Assembly (NCBI GenBank): GCA_019651435.1
Contig: BOYI01000002.1
Span: 62,001 to 126,000 of the forward strand
Source of the DNA: Pelagibacteraceae bacterium
Lineage (GTDB): Bacteria > Pseudomonadota > Alphaproteobacteria > HIMB59
Reading direction: 5' to 3'
Length of the DNA stretch: 64,000 nt
Below the pieces are notes generated by a model. That model had not been told where the DNA came from and ran no database searches. It worked only from the letters and a program-made list of their open reading frames with translations. The position numbers and the translations under genes were made by a program. Within the stretch, counting starts at the first letter, position 1. The number at the start of each line of letters is the position of its first letter. Positions 1 through 11,240 of the stretch are shown in pieces.

Positions 1-843
1 AATGATATCGCGCTTTAAAATAGCATCGACGAGCATTCGACCTACCCCTGGCCACTGAAAGACAATTTCAATATAAACAGATCCGGATAAAACAAAACCT
101 GCTTGAAGACCAAGCACAGGCAAAATAGTGACGATAGCTACACGCAGCACATGAGAAATTAAAATTGATCGCTCCTTCACCCCTTTAGCGCGAGCAGTGC
201 GAACATAGTCTTGTCGAAGAATTTCTAATACTGCGTTTCTCGATATTCGAGCAACCACACCTGTGGCTACTATTGCCAGTGCGATTGAAGGCATGACGAG
301 GTGATTAATTAAATCGGGTAAGTCTCCTCCACCCCAGATTGCATACATCCCCGAGACGGGAAAGAGCTTGAGCCGAACGGCAAAAGTTAAGATCATCATC
401 ATTCCTAAAAAGAAAGAAGGAATAGAGATGCCGATTAAAACAATAAAGGTAATAAACTTATCAGTGAGTGTATATTGACGGGCTGCAGAAATCGTCCCAA
501 CTAAAATACCAAAAAAGGAGCAAAGAACAAAAGCGGTCCCAGAGAGAATAAGCGTGGCGTTGAAACGCTCCATGACCTCATCAATGACAGGACGGTTCAA
601 GGAAAATGATCGTCCAAAGTCTCCTTGGATAATATTCCCGAGCCAGATCAAGTATCGCTCGGGTAAGCTCTTATCGAGACCTAAATCTTTATTGATTTTC
701 GCCACATTTTCAGGAGTGGCGTACGATCCAAGGATAGCTGTTGCTGGGTCACCGGGGATTAGAGAGATAATTAAAAAGACAATAATCGTAATACCTAAGA
801 CGACGGGGATCGCCGATAGTAATCGGTTCATCAAATATCTCAT
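1..843 (-). CDS. dppB: dipeptide/oligopeptide ABC transporter permease, DppB family (3' end outside window)
   Basis: This is an inner-membrane permease of a peptide-type ABC importer, taking substrate from the binding protein encoded just upstream. The frame is open from the ATG (841-843) to the window edge, giving 281 residues. It begins MRYLMNRLLSAIPVVLGI and contains the family's IPGDPA and LGLDKSLPERYL segments, several hydrophobic helices, and the EAA-type loop VRTARAKGVKERSIL near residues 210-225, which contacts the ATPase. It runs in the same direction as dppA, 59 bases away, with a hairpin in the gap. The remaining permease and ATPase genes should lie beyond position 1. Substrate (dipeptide, oligopeptide, nickel or glutathione) cannot be decided from the sequence. 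Confidence 0.9.
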   Translation of the reverse strand, partial: MRYLMNRLLSAIPVVLGITIIVFLIISLIPGDPATAILGSYATPENVAKINKDLGLDKSLPERYLIWLGNIIQGDFGRSFSLNRPVIDEVMERFNATLILSGTAFVLCSFFGILVGTISAARQYTLTDKFITFIVLIGISIPSFFLGMMMILTFAVRLKLFPVSGMYAIWGGGDLPDLINHLVMPSIALAIVATGVVARISRNAVLEILRQDYVRTARAKGVKERSILISHVLRVAIVTILPVLGLQAGFVLSGSVYIEIVFQWPGVGRMLVDAILKRDII

Positions 844-867
844 AGGCTACGAAAAAAAAGATCTAAA

Positions 868-887
868 CGAGCCGCCGAAGCGGCTCG
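868..887 (-). terminator. hairpin between dppA and dppB, likely attenuating terminator
   Basis: A perfect 8-bp stem (CGAGCCGC / GCGGCTCG) closes a four-base loop that reads TTCG on the minus strand. It is followed on that strand by TTTAGATC and a run of eight T at 852-859. It sits between the binding-protein stop and the permease start. Intrinsic terminators here are known to let binding-protein mRNA exceed permease mRNA. Confidence 0.75.
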
Positions 888-902
888 CAGAATTAAAGAT
901 TA

Positions 903-2471
903 CTAGTTCTTCTCGACGTCTTTTAGAAGTAAGAAGAATGAAGGCTGCAAGTTGAAGTTCTTGACGCTGCTATTAGTAACGGCATTCTGTTTCCAGTTTG
1001 CAACGAAGACCCAAGGAGCGTCATCTTGAACGATGACTTGCATTTCCTGATAGAGACGAGCTCTTTCTGCTTGATCTGTTGAAGAACGAGCAGCGTTAAG
1101 AAGTTCATCTACTTTAGGATTAGAATAATAACCGGAGTTAAATCCACCCTCTTCTGGCCATGATTGTGTACGTAGCGCTAAGAACGGAAGAGTGTCTGGA
1201 TCATTTGTCATCCAAGCCATCTCTGCCATGTCTGCTTTACCTTCAAGACCTGGGTTCACTTCCCCAAGGAAAGAGTTCCACTCATAAGTCTCGATCTTCA
1301 CATCAAAACCAACTGCTTCTAAGTCAGCTTGAATCGCTGTACCCATCGCAACAGGATCTAACATACCTGAACCACCTTCAGTCACAAAGAATGTAAGCTC
1401 TGCACCTTCGGCACCTGCTTCAGCGATTAGTGCTTTTGCTTTATCAGGGTCATATGGATATGGCTCAAGATCATTATTGTAAGCCCATGCAAACGCAGGA
1501 GGAGTTGGTCCCGCTGCGACTGCAGCTGTTCCTTCTAACACGTCATTCACAATAGCTTCTTTATTAATCGCGTAGTTAGCCGCTTGACGGACTTTCTTGT
1601 CCGCAAAAGGTCCCTCTTTCGCATTTAAAATCAAGAACCAAACGTGAGGTCCAGCTTGTTCAACAACGCTAAATTCAGAACCACTGAACTCGCTTAGTGA
1701 TGTTGGAGGAACTTCCACCATTAAATCGATACCGCCAGCAAGCATTTCTGCTACACGAGTGTTACCGTCTGTCAGTGGTCTAAAGATCACTGCATCTACA
1801 CCAGCTTGTCCATCCCAATGGTCAGCATTACGAGTTACAACAACACGCTCATTAGATTTCCACTCATTAAATTGGAAAGCACCTGTACCAGAAGGATTTC
1901 TTCCGAAATCTTTTCCGTGCTTCATTACTGCATCTGGAGACACGATCAAACCTGTTGGATAAGCTAAGTTTGATAAGAATGGAGCATAAGATGCGTTCAG
2001 AGTGAACTTCACAGTTAAATCATCAATCACATCTACAGATGTAATTGCAGAGAAGAAGAATGAAAGTGGGAAAGGTCCAGTATCGTGGTATGGATGATTT
2101 TCATCTAACATTCTATCAAAGTTGAACTTAACATCTTCAGCTTCAAAAGAAGTTCCATCATGGAATTTTACTCCTGAACGAAGATTAAAAGTATACTCGG
2201 TACCATCATCACTAATCGTCCAACTTTTTGCGAGGGCTGGTTCTACTTCTAAAGTTCCATCTTTATAGCGAACAAGACCATCATAGATATTCATCAAAAT
2301 TCTGAAATCATTCACTGCAGTAACTGCAGCTGGATCCAGAGCTTTAGGTTCGGCAATTTGACCAACGACAAGAACGTCGTTTGCCTGGGCTGAAAATCCA
2401 AAAAATACAAAAGCTATAAGAGTAGCGAGTGATTTTTTCAAATTTTGAGCGTACATATGTACATTACGCAT
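903..2471 (-). CDS. peptide ABC transporter substrate-binding protein (SBP_bac_5 / DppA family)
   Basis: Periplasmic solute receptor for the peptide-type importer, 522 residues. I place the start at 2469-2471 and not the upstream ATG at 2510, because GAGGAGG lies about seven bases before it and the protein then opens with a normal signal peptide (MRNVHMYAQNLKKSLATL, cleavage after AQA). The family-5 hallmarks are present: AEPKALDPAA near the N-terminus, FNLRSGVKFHDG, VRQAANYAINKEAIV and the C-terminal pattern around PWVFVANW. The length is typical. The downstream permease and hairpin show an operon on the minus strand. Family members bind di- and oligopeptides, nickel, heme or opines, so the ligand is not assigned. 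Confidence 0.93.
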   Translation of the reverse strand: MRNVHMYAQNLKKSLATLIAFVFFGFSAQANDVLVVGQIAEPKALDPAAVTAVNDFRILMNIYDGLVRYKDGTLEVEPALAKSWTISDDGTEYTFNLRSGVKFHDGTSFEAEDVKFNFDRMLDENHPYHDTGPFPLSFFFSAITSVDVIDDLTVKFTLNASYAPFLSNLAYPTGLIVSPDAVMKHGKDFGRNPSGTGAFQFNEWKSNERVVVTRNADHWDGQAGVDAVIFRPLTDGNTRVAEMLAGGIDLMVEVPPTSLSEFSGSEFSVVEQAGPHVWFLILNAKEGPFADKKVRQAANYAINKEAIVNDVLEGTAAVAAGPTPPAFAWAYNNDLEPYPYDPDKAKALIAEAGAEGAELTFFVTEGGSGMLDPVAMGTAIQADLEAVGFDVKIETYEWNSFLGEVNPGLEGKADMAEMAWMTNDPDTLPFLALRTQSWPEEGGFNSGYYSNPKVDELLNAARSSTDQAERARLYQEMQVIVQDDAPWVFVANWKQNAVTNSSVKNFNLQPSFFLLLKDVEKN

Positions 2472-2644
2472 AGGTAATCCCTCCTCATTTATACAATTTA
2501 ATTCTAACACTTCTTTTAAAATCAGATCAACCCCCTGAATTTAAAAAAAAATGATTGATTTTTTTTGATTTTTAATAGAGAAGTTGATTTTTCTGGTTTT
2601 CAGTCTCTGATATGGTCTTAGAGATCAAAATATTTATGTATTAA

Positions 2645-2741
2645 AATATGACATACTCAATTTTAGCTCGAGATCCTATTATTACAATATGACATACTCA
2701 ATTATTACAATATGACATATTCAATTTTAGCTCGAGATCCT
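2645..2741 (+). repeat. partial triplication of the DUF1028 gene start
   Basis: The 33 bases at 2645-2677 recur at 2709-2741 with one mismatch. Between them a 23-base unit (2678-2700) is repeated in tandem at 2701-2723, also with one mismatch. Each copy carries the ATGACATA start context, so three ATGs (2648, 2689, 2712) precede the same coding words. Only the last ATG opens into the full gene. This may be a recent tandem duplication or an assembly artefact. Confidence 0.8.
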
Positions 2742-3376
2742 AAAACAGGGACCATTGGGGGGGTTGCCACCACTGGAAGTTATTGTGTGGGAGGTTGGGT
2801 ACTTCGAGGAGATATCAAAATAGGCATGAGTGCTTCTCAAGGAGCTTCCGCTAGCACCATTCTTGGTGATCAAATGCTGGCCCAAATGAATGTGGGAGAA
2901 AAACCTGATGCATCATCCAGGCTGTTCAACAAAAAGACCAGGGTTTAGAATACCGTCAAATCTCCATGTTATCCATTGAAGGACAAACCGCAGTATATTC
3001 TGGAAAAAACAATGAAAGTATCATTGATGACTTTCATGAAGATAATTTTGTTACTTCAGGGAATATGTTAGGAGGAGATCAAGTTATTTCTTCTATTAAA
3101 GATTATTACCAAAAAGCTGACACAATCCTTCCCTTAGCAGAAAGACTTTTAGAGTGTCTCAAGCAAGGAGCGCAAGCAGGAGGCGATAAGCGAGGATTAT
3201 TATCTGCAGCGATGTTAATCTTACATCCTGATCAAGCGCCTTTATCACTTCGCATCGATCACCATGAAGATCCAATTACTCAATTAGACCTTCTCTATCA
3301 AAAGATAACTAGTGGTGATTACTATGAATGGACTAAGACCGTCCCTACGCGAAACAATCCCTATCGGTACAAATGA
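2712..3376 (+). CDS. DUF1028 family protein (frameshifted)
   Basis: DUF1028 proteins are about 220 residues, are predicted to have an Ntn-hydrolase-like fold, and have no settled reaction. The first part (from 2712) gives MTYSILARDPKTGTIGGVA and a GMSASQGASAS segment; the second part (frame of 2966-3376) gives MLSIEGQTAVYSG, SGNMLGG, LPLAERLLECL and GGDKRG, all in family order. The join lies near 2905-2912, where one base is missing or extra. The second frame continues upstream of its ATG as AVQQKDQGLEYRQIS, which shows a single gene. The stop overlaps the start of the amidohydrolase gene by four bases, suggesting translational coupling and a shared pathway of amide or ureide breakdown. The start region is triplicated. 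Confidence 0.8.
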
Positions 3377-4579
3377 ATATTTTAAAAACACTCAACACTA
3401 TTGCTCAATGCTCTCAACCCTCGCAAGGAGTTACCCGACTTCCCTTTACCAAAGAGCATAAACAAGCTAATAAAATAATTACTCAATGGATGAAAGATGC
3501 TGGGATGCAAGTTCATCTCGATGCAGCCGGGACCTTGATTGGGACTTATAAATCTTCGAATAAAAATGCAAAGACGTTGATTTTAGGATCACATCAAGAC
3601 AGTGTGATTAATGCGGGGCGGTTTGATGGGATAATGGGTGTATTATTACCTATTTTAGCGGTTAAAAAGCTTCATCAAAAGAAAACTAAACTTCCTTTTC
3701 ACATCGAGTGTGTGGCCTTTGCTGATGAGGAAGGAGTTCGTTTTCCTACAGCTCTTATGGGACCCCAAGTATTAGCTGGAACTTTCAAAATGAAAGATAT
3801 CCAATTTAAGGACTCCAAAGGAATTTCTATTCAACAAGCCTTAAATAACTTTGGTGGTAATCATAGAAAACTCAACCAATTAAAAAGATCGAAAAAGTCT
3901 ATCATCGGATTTGTCGAAACACATATTGAGCAAGGACCTGTTTTAGAAAAACATAAATTACCCGTGGGTGTAGTTACTGGTATTTCGGGGATCACTCGAT
4001 ATATATGTACAATAAAAGGTAAGGCAAGTCATGCTGGCACTACCCCGATGAACCTTCGTAAAGACGCACTCGCAGGAGCTGCTGAAATTATTTATGTCTT
4101 AGAAAAAAGCTCGAACAACGAAGAACATCATTATCACGGTGGGGAGCGTCCAAAATACTCCTAATGCTGTTAACGTCATTTCAGGCGAAGTAACAATCTC
4201 CGTAGAGTCTCGTAGTCTTGATAATAAAAAACGAGTAAACATTCAAAAAGAGATAGCGAGCATCATTAAAAAAATATGTCGTTCTCGTAACCTTTCTTGT
4301 CAGTTCAAAAGAACCTATGATCAAAAAGCAGTTCTTTGTGATAAACACCTGACCGGTGCCTTATCTAAATCAGTAAAAGACTTGAATTATCCATTAATGA
4401 AGATTCCTTCAGGGGCTACACATGATGCATCAGCGATGTCCGATCTCTGTCCCATTGCAATGTTGTTCGTCCAAAGCAAAGATGGGCTCAGTCATAACCC
4501 AAAAGAGTTCTCAAAGGAAAATGACATGCAAGCAGCCGTTCGGGTTTTAGAGAATTTGATTACAAAACTTAAAGTTTAA
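3373..4579 (+). CDS. Zn-dependent M20 amidohydrolase, N-carbamoyl-L-amino-acid hydrolase / allantoate amidohydrolase family (frameshifted)
   Basis: Members hydrolyse N-carbamoyl amino acids or allantoate, releasing ammonia and CO2. About 402 residues result when the two frames are joined near 4120-4130. Metal-site motifs are present: GSHQDSV with DG further on (HQDSVINAGRFDG), AFADEEGVRFP, ETHIEQGP, KASHAGTTPM, and near the end SGATHDA and GLSHNPKE, which carries the last metal His. The second fragment begins in the dimerisation/catalytic transition (VGSVQNTPNAVNVISGEV), as in intact relatives. The gene overlaps DUF1028 and stands alone before the fur-katG unit. HyuC and AllC cannot be separated here, since no hydantoinase or allantoinase gene is in view. 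Confidence 0.85.
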
Positions 4580-4613
4580 AATTATCCACTCTTAAATTAA
4601 ATGGACTAAGTAA

Positions 4614-4636
4614 AAATATTGACTAATTCAATATTT
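4614..4636. promoter_or_regulatory. perfect 8-7-8 palindrome upstream of fur-like/katG, candidate operator
   Basis: AAATATTG (4614-4621) and CAATATTT (4629-4636) are exact inverted copies separated by seven bases. A second, overlapping palindrome, ATTCAA-N4-TTGAAT, covers 4626-4641. The site lies 16 bases before the regulator ATG at 4653. Size and AT-rich dyad fit a Fur/PerR-type box, so autoregulation by the adjacent gene is the natural reading. Binding is inferred. Confidence 0.65.
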
Positions 4637-4652
4637 TGAATAGCCTAATTGG

Positions 4653-7243
<2,591 letters not shown>

Positions 7244-7255
7244 AAATCAATTCTA

Positions 7256-7292
7256 AACAGGTCTTATTATTAAGAAAATAATAAGGCCTGTT
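7256..7292 (+). terminator. intrinsic terminator after katG
   Basis: A 16-bp stem (arms 7256-7271 and 7277-7292, with one G-T pair) begins 12 bases after the katG stop and is followed by AATTTTGT. No other gene ends here, so it closes the fur-katG unit. Confidence 0.8.
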
Positions 7293-7351
7293 AATTTTGT
7301 CGCTAGACATAATTTGCACACCCATTTTTATTTAAAAAAAGATAAAATTTT

Positions 7352-8294
7352 ATTATAAAAAAAATAATTGTTGTACTTTTCTCATGGTTTGCAACTGCAA
7401 ATCTGTGGGCTTTGATAACGTTAAACTCTCACTTGATTGGGTTCCCCAAGGTGAGCATGGTGGATACTTTCAAGCAATCGCCAAAGGTTATTATGCAGAG
7501 CATAATATTGAATTGAAATTATTCCAGGCGGTCCTTCTGTTAATACCAAAGCAATGTTGATGTCTGACCAAGTTGAATTCAATATTGGTGGTAGTGCTGG
7601 TGCCTTAAATTACGCTAAGCAAGATTTGCCATTTACAGCTGTTGCTGCTTTTTCAAAAACTCCGCAAGTTTTAATGTCTCATCCTAATGTGGGCATTGAT
7701 CATCCATCTGACTTTAAAGGAAAAACAATTTTCCTTTCTAACTTTGGAAGACTTTCCTTCTGGGGCTTTATTAAAAATAAATATGGCTTATCTGATGATC
7801 AACTAGAGAGTTATAATTTCAACTCGCAACCTTTTATTGATAATCCGCAATCTGTTCAACAGGGATATTTATCCAGCGAACCCTTTGCGATCAAAAAGGC
7901 AGCTGGATTTGAGCCTGTTGTCCACCTACTCGCGGACCACGGCTTCAGTGCATATGCCAATACCATTGAAGTATCTGATAAGCTTATTGCTGAGGACCCA
8001 GATCTTATTAATCGATTTATCTCTGCTTCACGCAAAGGCTGGGAAGATTTTCTCACTAATGATCCTCAACCTGCCTTTGATTTAATTCAAGAACTCAATC
8101 CGGACATGCCTTCTGATAAGCTTGCTTACGCTCATAGTAAAATGATTGAGTATAATATCGTTACTGGACGGTGAAAAATTGGCTCGATGAGTGCTGATCG
8201 TTGGAAAGAATTCTATGAAATGTCAGTAGAATTAGGTATTTATGATAGCGAATTCGACCACGAAAAAGCTTACACTTTAGAATTTTCTAATTAA
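7352..8294 (+). pseudogene. NMT1/THI5-like ABC transporter substrate-binding protein (frameshifts and in-frame stop)
   Basis: Periplasmic binding protein of the NitT/TauT/THI5 class, which carries aminopyrimidines, riboflavin, nitrate, sulfonates and similar small molecules. A signal peptide (IKKIIVVLFSWFATANLWA) reads from 7352 in one frame, then LSLDWVPQGEHGGYFQAIA in the next, then from about 7530 a third frame with VNTKAMLMSDQVEFNIGGS through to NIVTGR. An in-frame TGA at 8172-8174 is followed in the same frame by KIGSMSADRWKEFYEMS up to the stop at 8292. The expected ATG is ATT (7352). The protein is well conserved between breaks, so it is either a very young pseudogene or damaged by sequencing error. 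The ATPase and permease of the same system follow, equally broken. Confidence 0.75.
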
Positions 8295-8300
8295 AATAAG

Positions 8301-8361
8301 CCCGCTATGAGTTTGCGGGTATTATCAGATACAGATCGTCAGTCCAAGCTGGCTGACGATC
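8301..8361 (+). repeat. two successive hairpins between binding-protein and ATPase genes
   Basis: CCCGC (8301-8305) pairs with GCGGG (8315-8319), followed by TATTATC. Then GATCGTCAG (8334-8342) pairs exactly with CTGACGATC (8353-8361) over a ten-base loop. The first resembles a weak intrinsic terminator after the binding-protein stop. The second lacks a T-run and may protect or attenuate the operon mRNA. Confidence 0.5.
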
Positions 8362-9126
8362 AATCAAAATCTAACCCAATTAGATGGGGTCTCCAAGAAG
8401 TTTAGTGGGCTAGCCATAATGCCTTAGAAGATATTAATCTTGAGGTATTCCAAAAGGACTTTTTATCAATCGTGGGTCCATCTGGGTGCGGAAAGACATC
8501 TTTGTTGAAGATGATGTGCGGCTTGATTAAACCTACCTCGGGGAAAATTGATTGGCCTACCTCTAATTTTCAAAACTCACCAGAAAATCCAGCCAACCTT
8601 AGTTATGTTTTCCAAGAACCAAACCTACTTCCTTGGATGAACGTTTATGAAAATATCAAACTTCCTTTAAAAATTGTCAAAGAAGATACTTATAGTGCTG
8701 ATGAAAAAATTTACGAGATCATCAACCTTGTGGGACTTCAGGGATTTGAAGGATACTACCCTAGACAGCTTTCTGGTGGAATGAGTATGCGTGTTTCAAT
8801 TGCTCGAGCATTAGTAACCCAACCTAAGGTGCTATTAATGGATGAGCCATTTAGTGCTTTGGATGAAACCAGACGATTTGAATTAAGCCAAGAAATTTTA
8901 AAGATTAAAAAGAAAAAAATTTAACAGTGGTCTATGTCACCCACTCCATTTACGAGTCTGTTTATCTAAGTGATCGTATATACGTCATGCAGCCTAATCC
9001 TGGAAAAGTCTTTGAAGAGTTTGATTTTCTGGAGTGCAGAAAAATGAAGATTATCGCTTTACCGCAGATTTTTTTGAACAAGCTAAAGTCGTCTCCGACT
9101 CCCTTCAGAGAGCACAACATGCCTAA
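8353..9126 (+). pseudogene. ABC transporter ATPase, NitT/TauT (SsuB/ThiZ-like) type (frameshifted)
   Basis: Nucleotide-binding subunit that powers the NMT1-like importer. The N-terminus TINQNLTQLDGVSKKFSG reads from a CTG at 8353 where ATG would be expected. It then shifts frame near 8410 into NALEDINLEVF, Walker A GPSGCGKT, the Q-loop FQEPNLLPW, signature LSGGMSMRVSIARAL and Walker B VLLMDEPFSALD. A second shift near 8922 leads to VYVTHSIYESVYLSDRI (H-loop), and a third near 9045 to the C-terminus ending at 9126. All catalytic motifs are intact. The stop overlaps the permease ATG (9119). Confidence 0.75.
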
Positions 9127-9887
9127 AACATATTCCATTGTTGTAATCTTCAGTCTATTTATTTTATGGGAAGCTCTTTTTCATGCTTTAAATCTACGAT
9201 GGTACTTATTGCCACCACCATCAATGATTTTTGACTCAATCAGTCTAATTTTATTTCTTTAATGAGCTCTCTCGCTGTCACAATTAAAGTTACTCTGACT
9301 GCACTTTTAGCATCAGTAATAGTCAGTGTTTGTTTAGCTATAATTTTCTATCTTTCTAAATTTGTTGAACGTTCGATGATGCCTATAACAATTATTCTTC
9401 AAGTGACCCTATAATTGCTATAGCACCCCTAATTTCAATTTGGGTTGATAGCTCTCAAATGGCTACCTTAATATGTGCATTTTTAGTAGCTTTTTTTCCT
9501 TTACTAACGAATACGATCTCAGGTTTAAAAGCACAGAAAAAAATCACCTCGATCTAATGAAGCTTTACAGAGCAAATAAATATCAATTATTAAGGTATGT
9601 GGTTTTACCTAATGCTCTTCCATATTTTCTCTCAGGTTTAAAAATTAGTACAGGATTGGCATTAATTGGGGCTATTGTTGGAGAATTTGTAATTGGTCCC
9701 ATTTCTGGTCACAGCGGATTAGCCTATCGTATTATTGAGTCGGGATATCAATTAGAAATACCAAAAATGTTTGCGTCTGTTTTTTTAAATTTTTGTTACA
9801 GGGATAATATTATTTAACCTAGCAAACTTACTGAGTTATTTAATATTAAAAGACTGGCACGAAAGCTTCTCATATAAAGAAGATTAA
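9119..9887 (+). pseudogene. ABC transporter permease, NitT/TauT type (frameshifted)
   Basis: Inner-membrane subunit of the same importer. It begins MPKTYSIVVIFSLFILWEAL, and the rejoined protein continues LLPPPSMIFDSI, SSLAVTIKVTLTALLASV, ITIILQVTP, IAIAPLISIWV, the cytoplasmic EAA-like loop with YRANKYQLLRYVVLPNALPY, and GLALIGAIVGEFV. It ends KDWHESFSYKED at 9887. Breaks lie near 9245, 9412, 9540 and 9791-9795; the last is a five-T run where four would restore the frame. About 256 residues is the usual length. Hydrophobicity and family motifs are retained throughout. Confidence 0.72.
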
Positions 9888-10085
9888 TTAAAATAAATTA
9901 AATGTCTCTAGCGCTTTAAAAGATAAAAAAGTATAAAATTGCCAGTGTTAGTAATTGATAAGCATATTTCATAATTTGCATAATTAAAATTTTATATGAA
10001 ATACTTTAATTAAATATATTAAAAAAAATTTAACTGCTAATAAACAATAATAAGAGTAATTTGAAATTCACTTCAAATAAAAAAT

Positions 10086-10105
10086 GCAACCTAACCATGG
10101 GTTGC
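10086..10105 (-). terminator. intrinsic terminator after the ferric-iron binding protein gene
   Basis: GCAACC (10086-10091) and GGTTGC (10100-10105) form a 6-bp stem. Read on the minus strand it is followed by ATTTTTTATTT, a good terminator tail. It lies 30 bases after the stop of the minus-strand iron-binding gene. The rest of 9888-10134 holds no convincing gene. Confidence 0.65.
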
Positions 10106-10134
10106 GACGGGTCTATTAAGCAACCAACCTTGGA

Positions 10135-11137
10135 TTAACCGTCAAAATTTATTTTTTGAAGAATATTCAGTACGGTTTTTCTATGTGAAGCTATTTCTGT
10201 TAAGTCCATGGAGTCAAATCTTGCTCCCTTGACAACATCTAAAACTTTTGAGAGGCAGATACTTGAGGATTTATTGGAAACTCATTATTAGCATTAGCAT
10301 AAATTTTTTTGGGCTCCTTCACTTAACAGAAACTCGATAAAATCAACTGATTGATCATAATTTTGATTATTTATAATAGTAATACCGGATATATTTACAT
10401 GAGTTCCGTAGCTATCTTGGTTAGGAAAAATTGGCTTTTTTCAAGCCAGATTTTTTGATTCTCGTCCGATAACATTTTTAAAATAATAATAATGATTTCC
10501 TATACTGAGGTCACACACTCTCGCATAAATAGCTTTTACTTGATCTCTATCATTACCTTGTGGTCGACGAGCTAAATTGTTCTTTAGTTTGATTATATAA
10601 TCTTCAAACCACTCCTCACCATGATGAGCAACTAAAGCTGAGAATAATGAAATATTATATGGATGGAAACCTGTCCTAGAACAAACTCTTCCTTTATACT
10701 GAGGTAAAACTAAATCCTCATAGGAAATTTCTGATATTTCCCAAAACATTATGTGCATAGATAATACGAGCTCTCATAGTCAACCCTGTCCAGTATTTTG
10801 ATTGAACATTGCTGGTGCATTTGACTGAAATGGAATTTCATAGTTTGCGCCGGCTTCTGTTAAATCAATAAGCCGTGCAATATCAGAAGATAAAAATACA
10901 TCAGCTATGGGGTTGTTTTCCAAAATAGCTTTTGTACAAGACCTTTTTGCATAAATCCATTCAATCTTATTTCCCGAAACCTTTTCATATTCATCAATTA
11001 GAGGTTGTATCAAAAGGGTTGACGCTCAGAATAGACCTTAATGCTAACGTTAGACGCCATTACTAAAGAAGAATACATAGACAATAAAATTACAAATATA
11101 GAAGAATAAAAATTACAAAATGGATTTTATATTTCAT
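10135..11137 (-). pseudogene. Fe(III) ABC transporter substrate-binding protein, FutA/FbpA family (many frameshifts)
   Basis: Periplasmic ferric-iron receptor. Reading all three frames recovers the family in order: start MKYKIHFVIFILL (11137), signal-peptide end, VYSERQPF, LIQPLIDEYEKVSGNKIEW, ADVFLSSDIARLIDLTEAGA, WTGLTMRARIIYAHNV, ISYEDLVLPQYKGRVCSRTG, HHGEEWFEDYI, RPPQGNDRDQVKAIYARVCD (one frame reads RRPQ), NHYYYF with the iron-binding tyrosines, and SYGTHVNISG. It ends SMDLTEIASHRKTV near 10150. At least seven single-base breaks occur in 1 kb (for example near 11085, 11026, 10790, 10745, 10440, 10290 and 10230). No permease or ATPase partner is adjacent. The position beside an Irr-like regulator supports an iron role. 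Confidence 0.75.
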
Positions 11138-11240
11138 GAAACGCAATTTACTCTAATTTTTCCAATTAGAAAAGAGAAAAATTTAAGCCCCATAATTAAG
11201 AAAAAGTTCATTTTTATGAAACATATTACAGATTTGAATT

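Noticed and set aside
554-955. Plus-strand 133-residue ORF opposite dppB and dppA
   Set aside because: It is the complement of a well-conserved permease gene and has no recognisable protein pattern.
8172-8174. TGA recoded as an amino acid (altered code or selenocysteine)
   Set aside because: TGA is used as a normal stop in several intact genes here (dapE, yidC), Trp is coded by TGG, and no selenocysteine element is visible. The surrounding gene is already damaged.
10020-10134. Possible tRNA or riboswitch in the gap after the permease
   Set aside because: Only one short hairpin is present, which is better explained as the terminator of the minus-strand iron-binding gene; no cloverleaf or known aptamer core is visible.
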